The translations under genes and the position numbers were made by a program. This document shows positions 53,374 to 58,245 of a DNA stretch of 58,245 nucleotides, in pieces (position 1 is the first letter of the stretch; the number at the start of each line of letters is the position of its first letter). The DNA comes from an uncultured Clostridium sp. GTDB taxonomy: Bacteria; Bacillota; Clostridia; Lachnospirales; Lachnospiraceae. The stretch covers positions 1-58,245 of the forward strand of contig CAMEIH010000014.1 of assembly GCA_945917985.1 (NCBI GenBank). The letters are read 5' to 3'. Under the pieces are notes generated by a model. That model was not told the origin of the DNA. It did no database searches and saw nothing but the letters and a program-made list of their open reading frames with translations.

Positions 53374-54078
53374 TTAGGCACCGAGATATGCCTTCTTCAC
53401 CTTATCATCCTTAAGAAGATCGGAAGCCTTACCGCTCATGCTGATGGTTCCCGTCTCAAGGACATAGGCTCTGTCTGAAACAGCTAATGCCATCTTAGCA
53501 TTCTGTTCCACCAAAAGGACCGTAATTCCATTGTCGTGAAGTGTTTTAATAATATGGAATATCTCTTTTACAAGGAGGGGTGACAGACCCATAGAGGGTT
53601 CGTCCATCAGCACGATCTTTGGATTGCTCATAAGCGCTCTTCCCATGGCCAGCATCTGCTGTTCTCCTCCTGAGAGTGTTCCCGCAAGCTGTTTCTTCCT
53701 CTCTTTTAGTCTGGGGAAATATTCGTATACCATATCCATGTTTTTTTTGATTTCAGCCTTATCATTCATGATAAAGGCACCCATCTCCAGATTTTCCTGT
53801 ACACTCATTCTGGTAAATACGTGACGTCCCTCCGGCACGTGAGCCATCCCGATTTTAATGATGTGGCTCGGCTCTATCTTACGAAGATCTGTTCCGTCAT
53901 ACTCAATGGTTCCGGACATAGCACTCTTAAGACCTGTAATTGTATGTAATGTAGTGGTTTTTCCCGCTCCGTTAGCCCCGATCAGGGAAACTACTTCTCC
54001 GTCATTTACCTCCAGGCTGATATCATGAAGAGCATGAATGGAACCGTAGGCAACATTCAAATTTTCTACTTTTAACAT
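53374..54078 (-). CDS. livF: Branched-chain amino-acid ABC transporter ATPase LivF
   Basis: The 234-residue ATPase has Walker A GANGAGKTT (33-41), the LivF-type EGRHVFTRMSVQENLEMG (about 88-105), signature LSGGEQQMLAMGRALM (about 136-151), Walker B IVLMDEPSMGL, and the switch His position filled by LLVEQNAKMAL (Gln-Asn, usual for LivF). It pairs with LivG to power uptake. It overlaps livG by seven bases in the operon. Confidence 0.93.
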   Translation of the reverse strand: MLKVENLNVAYGSIHALHDISLEVNDGEVVSLIGANGAGKTTTLHTITGLKSAMSGTIEYDGTDLRKIEPSHIIKIGMAHVPEGRHVFTRMSVQENLEMGAFIMNDKAEIKKNMDMVYEYFPRLKERKKQLAGTLSGGEQQMLAMGRALMSNPKIVLMDEPSMGLSPLLVKEIFHIIKTLHDNGITVLLVEQNAKMALAVSDRAYVLETGTISMSGKASDLLKDDKVKKAYLGA

Positions 54079-54863
54079 GGCACATCCTCCTCTTCCTCAT
54101 CCGTTCCAAGATAAGCGGCAATCACGCGCTGATTGGATGCAATCTCCTCAGGCAGTCCCTGGGCAATGGTCACTCCATAGTCAATGACCACAATTCTCTC
54201 GCAAATTTTCATGACAAGACTCATATCGTGTTCAATCAGCAGAATCGCAATTCCGAAACGTTCTCTGATGATATTGATACAGCGAAGAAGGTCTGCCGTC
54301 TCTGTAGGGTTCATACCTGCTGCCGGCTCATCCAGAAGCAGAAGCTTCATGCCTGTTGCCAGCGCTCTTGCAATTTCCAGTTTACGCTGCTGTCCGTAGG
54401 GAAGATTATCGGCAATATAGTCCGCTTTGTCATCCAGATCAAAAATTTTTAAAAGATCCAGTGCCTTTTCCCTGTACTCAGCCTCCTCTTTAAAATAGCT
54501 TCCCATCCGGAAAATGGCACCCGGAATCTTGTATTTGATGCTCATTCCGTAAGCCACCATAACATTTTCCAGTACCGTCATGGACTTGAAGAGCCTGATA
54601 TTCTGGAAGGTTCTGGCAATTCCCGACTGTACCACCTGATGGGTTTTCTTTCCGTTCATTTTTTCACCGCAAAGGAAGAAAGCGCCTTCCGTGGGTGCAT
54701 AAACTCCGGTCAGCAGATTGAATACGGTGGTCTTTCCTGCTCCGTTAGGACCGATGAGGCCAACCAGTTCTCCTGCATTGATTTCAATATTAAAGTCATC
54801 TACAGCCTTAAGACCTCCAAAGGAGATGCCCAGATGTTTTGCCTGTAAAATCAATTCTCCCAT
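54072..54863 (-). CDS. livG: Branched-chain amino-acid ABC transporter ATPase LivG
   Basis: The 263-residue ATPase has Walker A GPNGAGKTT (38-46), GIARTFQNIRLFKSMTVLEN (Q-loop, about 82-101), signature LPYGQQRKLEIARALATG (about 152-169), Walker B LLLDEPAAGMNP (family-typical) and switch LLIEHDMSLVM (about 204). These are exact LivG family strings. It lies two bases after livM. Confidence 0.94.
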   Translation of the reverse strand: MGELILQAKHLGISFGGLKAVDDFNIEINAGELVGLIGPNGAGKTTVFNLLTGVYAPTEGAFFLCGEKMNGKKTHQVVQSGIARTFQNIRLFKSMTVLENVMVAYGMSIKYKIPGAIFRMGSYFKEEAEYREKALDLLKIFDLDDKADYIADNLPYGQQRKLEIARALATGMKLLLLDEPAAGMNPTETADLLRCINIIRERFGIAILLIEHDMSLVMKICERIVVIDYGVTIAQGLPEEIASNQRVIAAYLGTDEEEEDVPC

Positions 54864-54865
54864 AG

Positions 54866-55924
54866 CTATTTCACCTCCTGCTTCTTATCCGCAAGCTTTT
54901 TTCCGGATTTTCCGGTAATTCTGTTAAAAAGCCTCAAAAGAGAAAACTCGTATGTACCTAGAAGACCTGTAGGCTTAAAAATCATAACAAGCACAAGTGC
55001 TACGGAATATACCAGCATTCTGTATTCCGAAAAGCTTCGAAGAGCCTCCGGCAATGCGGAAAGAACAACTGCAGCAATAATGGAACCGGTAAGGGAACCC
55101 ATGCCGCCGAAAACAACCATGATCACGTATTCCGTGGATTTCAGCCAGCCGAAGCTTGCTGCATTTAAAGAGCCGATATAGTGGGCAAAGATACCTCCCG
55201 CAATTCCCGCAAAGAATGCAGATACGGTAAATGCCATTACCTTATAAAAAGTAGTGTTTAAGCCGGAGGCGCTTGCTGCAATATCATCATTTCTTATGGC
55301 AATGATTGCTCTGCCATATTTAGATCTCACAAAGGTAAACAAAATCACCACGGTCAGTACTACCAGCCAGAATACTACGTATAAATCTGCCAGTCTGTTG
55401 ATACCGATCAGCGCCTGACCTGCCTGACCTTCCGAAAATCCTTTACCACCCGCAAATTTCAGATTCTGAATGATAACACGGATGATTTCGCCAAATCCCA
55501 GCGTGATGATCGCAAGATAATCGCCCCGAAGTCTCAGAGCCGGAATACCTACAAGGATACCGAATATCGCTGCCAGAATACCTCCTGCGAATGTGCCGAT
55601 CAAAAACCGAAGCGTATTGGGTGCACCGGCACCTACCAGGATACCGCCGCTTTCCATGGCTTTTGTGATCAGTGCAGCCGTATAGGCTCCTATCGCCATA
55701 AAACCGCAGTCACCAAGTGCGATCTGTCCCATATAACCTACTGTAATATTAAGCGAGCATGCCATAATTACCGAGATTCCACATACCATCAGGATACCTT
55801 TGATATAATTGGAGAGTGTCCCGGTTTCGCACAGGACTACCAGCACTCCAAACAAAAGCAGCACCCCTGCCAGATTTATGATCATACCCTTCTTTTTTTC
55901 CTTTGGTATCTTCACATCTATCAC
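54866..55924 (-). CDS. livM: Branched-chain amino-acid ABC permease LivM
   Basis: The 352-residue permease has about ten helices and the LivM motif GIPALRLRGDYLAIITLGFGEIIR (starting about 125), the cytosolic loop that couples to the ATPases. GTG start, with GGAGAGAAAG upstream. It forms the channel with LivH in the membrane and directly adjoins the livH stop. Confidence 0.93.
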   Translation of the reverse strand: MIDVKIPKEKKKGMIINLAGVLLLFGVLVVLCETGTLSNYIKGILMVCGISVIMACSLNITVGYMGQIALGDCGFMAIGAYTAALITKAMESGGILVGAGAPNTLRFLIGTFAGGILAAIFGILVGIPALRLRGDYLAIITLGFGEIIRVIIQNLKFAGGKGFSEGQAGQALIGINRLADLYVVFWLVVLTVVILFTFVRSKYGRAIIAIRNDDIAASASGLNTTFYKVMAFTVSAFFAGIAGGIFAHYIGSLNAASFGWLKSTEYVIMVVFGGMGSLTGSIIAAVVLSALPEALRSFSEYRMLVYSVALVLVMIFKPTGLLGTYEFSLLRLFNRITGKSGKKLADKKQEVK

Positions 55925-56850
55925 CTACACTTTCTCTCCTACATTTTTTCCAAGAATACCTGATGGCTTTACGATCAGTACAACGATCAATATGCCGAAT
56001 ACGATTGCATCGGAAAAGGCTGATGTGATCACGCCGCCCGTCAGTGTTCCGATATATGCCTTGGTAAGGCTTTCCACCAGTCCTACCACAATACCGCCAA
56101 GCATAGCTCCGGGAATAATTCCGATTCCTCCGAGCACAGCCGCGATAAAGGCTTTTAATCCAAGCATGGAACCTAAGGTAGGTGTCGCCTGAGGATAAGA
56201 AGCGCAGTACATCAAAGATGCAACAGCGGCAAGTGCCGATCCTATAGCAAAGGTAATGCTTATGGTTCTGTTTTTGTTGATACCCATCAGGATGGCTGCC
56301 TCTCCATCCTCGGAAACAGCACGCATGGCCTTACCCATTTTAGTCTTCTTTACAAATAACTGAAGTGCTATCATCATCACAACACCGATTGCAATGGTAA
56401 GCATTGTATTCCCGTTTAGTTTAATACCTGCAAGTTCCAGATTGGGGAAAGAAAAGATCGTTCCCACAGGTTCGGTGATGCACCGAAAACCGTCTGAGCC
56501 AGATTCTCCAGAAAAAGGCTCATTGCAATTGCCGTGATCAGAGCTGACATCTTAGTTCCCTTCTCTCTCACCGGCTTATATGCAACTTTTTCAACTGTCA
56601 CGCCTACTGCGGCGCAGGCAGCCACTGCCAATATGATTGCCGTCCAAGCAGGCAGCCCGCATGCCACCATAATCGGTATGGTATAAAGCAGCACATAGCT
56701 TCCTACCATGATAAAATCTCCATGGGCAAAATTGATCAGGCGGATAATTCCATAAACCATGGTATAACCAAGGGCTACCAGCGCGTATACACTTCCTATT
56801 TTCAATCCATTGATAATCTGTTGAATAAATATACTTACCTGTGTTCCCAT
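55925..56850 (-). pseudogene. livH: Branched-chain amino-acid ABC permease LivH, apparent frameshift
   Basis: Two frames together make a full LivH. The first (from ATG 56850, AAGGAGAA seven bases upstream) gives ALVALGYTMVYGIIRLINFAHGDFI, ending ALITAIAMSLFLENLAQTVFG. The second continues VGTIFSFPNLELAG through KMGKAMRAVSEDGEAAILMG to the stop at 55925. Adding one base in the CCGAACC string near 56473 joins them into 308 residues, the normal family length. All neighbours are intact, so this could be a recent mutation or a sequencing slip. If real, the transporter would lack one permease. Confidence 0.85.
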
Positions 56851-56919
56851 AGACAACTTCTCCTTACAGCTGACGGCACAGAGTGACATCTGTGCCGCCG
56901 CTTATTTCTTTCCTATTAG

Positions 56920-58167
56920 TTAACCGGCCAGTGTAGTCTTCCAAACAGCTGCACCGTCTTTAAATTCAATGATTGCTACAGACTTTTCAGGAGTACCTGT
57001 TGTATCAAGAACAAAGCTTCCTGTTACACCTTCAAAGCTCATACCTGACATCGCATCACGGACAGCAGTTCTGTCAGTGGTTCCGGCTTTTTCAATGGCA
57101 TCTGCCAGCATGTATACGGAATCGTATGCCAGAGCACCAAGAGCATTCAGGCTTTCTGAGCCATATTTGTCGGTGTATGCCTTTACGAATGTCTGTACTG
57201 CTTCAGCGGTATCATCCGGTGAATAATGGTTGGTGAAGTAGCAGTCATTGTAAAGTGTCTTATCATCCACCATGGTACCGATTGTACCATCCCAACCGTC
57301 AGCACCCATGATCACACCTTCGTATCCTGCTGCTCTTGCCTGGGGTACAATGTAAGGTCCTACCGCATTGTAATAATAAGGTGCGAACAGGAACTCGGCA
57401 CCGCTTGCTGCAATGTTGGTGAGCTGTGATGAGAATTCCGTATCATCTGTGGAAGAGGAGCTTTCCTCAGCCACGATCTCAAGTCCAAGTTCTTCTGCTG
57501 ATGCTACAAAGGCTTCTCTAAGACCTGCTGAATAAGCATCGCCTGATGCATACAGGATAGCAACCTTGGTAACGCCCAGTTCCTCTGCTGCAAACTTGGC
57601 AGCCATCTTGCCCTGATAAGAATCCTTAAAGCATGCTCTGAATACATAGTTGTCAGATTCTGTGATCGTATCGGCTGTTGCTGTAGGAGTTAAGAGAACG
57701 ATCTGGCTCTCATCTGCAAGAGGTGCCAGACCTGCGGTAACACCGGAAGTAACGGAACCGATGATGGCACATACATCCTCTCCTACCAGCTTGTTAAATG
57801 CATTTGCACCCTCGGTGGAATCCCCTTTATCATCGTAAGAAATCACTGCAAGCTGCTTGCCAAGTACACCGCCGTCTGCGTTGATCTCTTCCACCGCAAG
57901 ATTGATGGCATTTACTACGGATTCACCGTAAGCTGCCAGATTTCCTGTGTTAGGTGAGATGGTACCGATTGTAATGGTATCACCTGTAGCTGCGGCAGGT
58001 GCTTCTTCCGCATCAGCTGTTTCTGTTGTTTCAGCAGCGCTTTCTGTAGAAGCTTCTGTACTTTCCGCAGGTGCTGTGGAACCGCCGCTGCAGCCTGCCA
58101 GTGATGAAACTGCAAGAGCTGCCACACTTGTCAGAGCCAATAATTTCTTTAACATTTTTTTCTTCAT
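56920..58167 (-). CDS. livK: Branched-chain amino-acid-binding lipoprotein LivK
   Basis: The 415-residue substrate-binding protein has a signal peptide with lipobox (LAGC, Cys26), an acidic Ala/Thr/Glu linker (27-60), and a periplasmic-binding fold type I domain (ITIGTISPNTGNLAAYGESV onward). It captures leucine-type amino acids outside the membrane and hands them to LivHM. AAGGAGGAG precedes the ATG. It is the first gene of the liv operon; the promoter must lie in the last 78 bases or beyond the window. Confidence 0.93.
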   Translation of the reverse strand: MKKKMLKKLLALTSVAALAVSSLAGCSGGSTAPAESTEASTESAAETTETADAEEAPAAATGDTITIGTISPNTGNLAAYGESVVNAINLAVEEINADGGVLGKQLAVISYDDKGDSTEGANAFNKLVGEDVCAIIGSVTSGVTAGLAPLADESQIVLLTPTATADTITESDNYVFRACFKDSYQGKMAAKFAAEELGVTKVAILYASGDAYSAGLREAFVASAEELGLEIVAEESSSSTDDTEFSSQLTNIAASGAEFLFAPYYYNAVGPYIVPQARAAGYEGVIMGADGWDGTIGTMVDDKTLYNDCYFTNHYSPDDTAEAVQTFVKAYTDKYGSESLNALGALAYDSVYMLADAIEKAGTTDRTAVRDAMSGMSFEGVTGSFVLDTTGTPEKSVAIIEFKDGAAVWKTTLAG

Positions 58168-58245
58168 AATGTCTCCTCCTTAAAATTTGAGGTAGTGTCA
58201 AATACTACCTTCTTTTTTTGTTCTAAAATCCTTTAAAACCTTGAT

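Overview
The window looks like chromosome from an anaerobic Firmicute, most likely a gut Lachnospiraceae-type Clostridium. The reasons are low-to-moderate GC, strong AGGAGG-type ribosome sites with frequent GTG/TTG starts, a phosphate butyryltransferase-butyrate kinase pair, a T-box in front of aspS, oxygen-sensitive glycyl-radical and radical-SAM enzymes, and a PdaB-like polysaccharide deacetylase. This assignment is inferred from gene content; no search was run.

Layout. 0-24 kb is mostly core genome: a cytosolic GH13 enzyme, three tandem hairpins, ptb-buk, a cytosolic GH20 enzyme, a PsiE-like protein, TrkH/TrkA potassium uptake, and aspS with a T-box whose specifier reads as AAC (Asn). Next come a yybP-ykoY-type (Mn2+) riboswitch in front of an orphan Na+-pump decarboxylase beta subunit plus a tiny gamma-like subunit, DedA, an MDR dehydrogenase, an EamA exporter, NUDIX, a CmpB-like membrane protein, an RsmH-family methyltransferase, a secreted CAP protein, and a TetR-controlled heterodimeric ABC exporter.

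24-41 kb is an accessory zone. It holds two remnants of a polysaccharide-deacetylase gene, an AT-rich insertion with a frameshifted membrane protein and a pair of VapD-like proteins, HdeD, a TetR/flippase/radical-SAM module, and an RND (MMPL) pump with a repeat-rich lipoprotein under a divergent TetR with twin palindromic operators. A third copy of the deacetylase gene is split by a 3.5-kb element carrying a large serine recombinase and a DUF4143 ATPase. The attL and attR sites can be read directly, and virtual excision restores an in-frame 284-codon gene.

41-51 kb carries a tight operon: ROK kinase, GH94-like phosphorylase, NanE epimerase, glycyl radical enzyme with Cys-x-Glu active site, and its activase. 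It is the best candidate for an undescribed pathway, joining amino-sugar catabolism to radical chemistry. A Gfo/Idh oxidoreductase and an AraC regulator lie upstream.

51-58 kb is a branched-chain amino-acid ABC transporter operon (livKHMGF, with livH apparently frameshifted) followed by a class I aminotransferase and a D-2-hydroxyacid dehydrogenase, which together suggest uptake and reductive catabolism of amino acids via 2-oxoacids.
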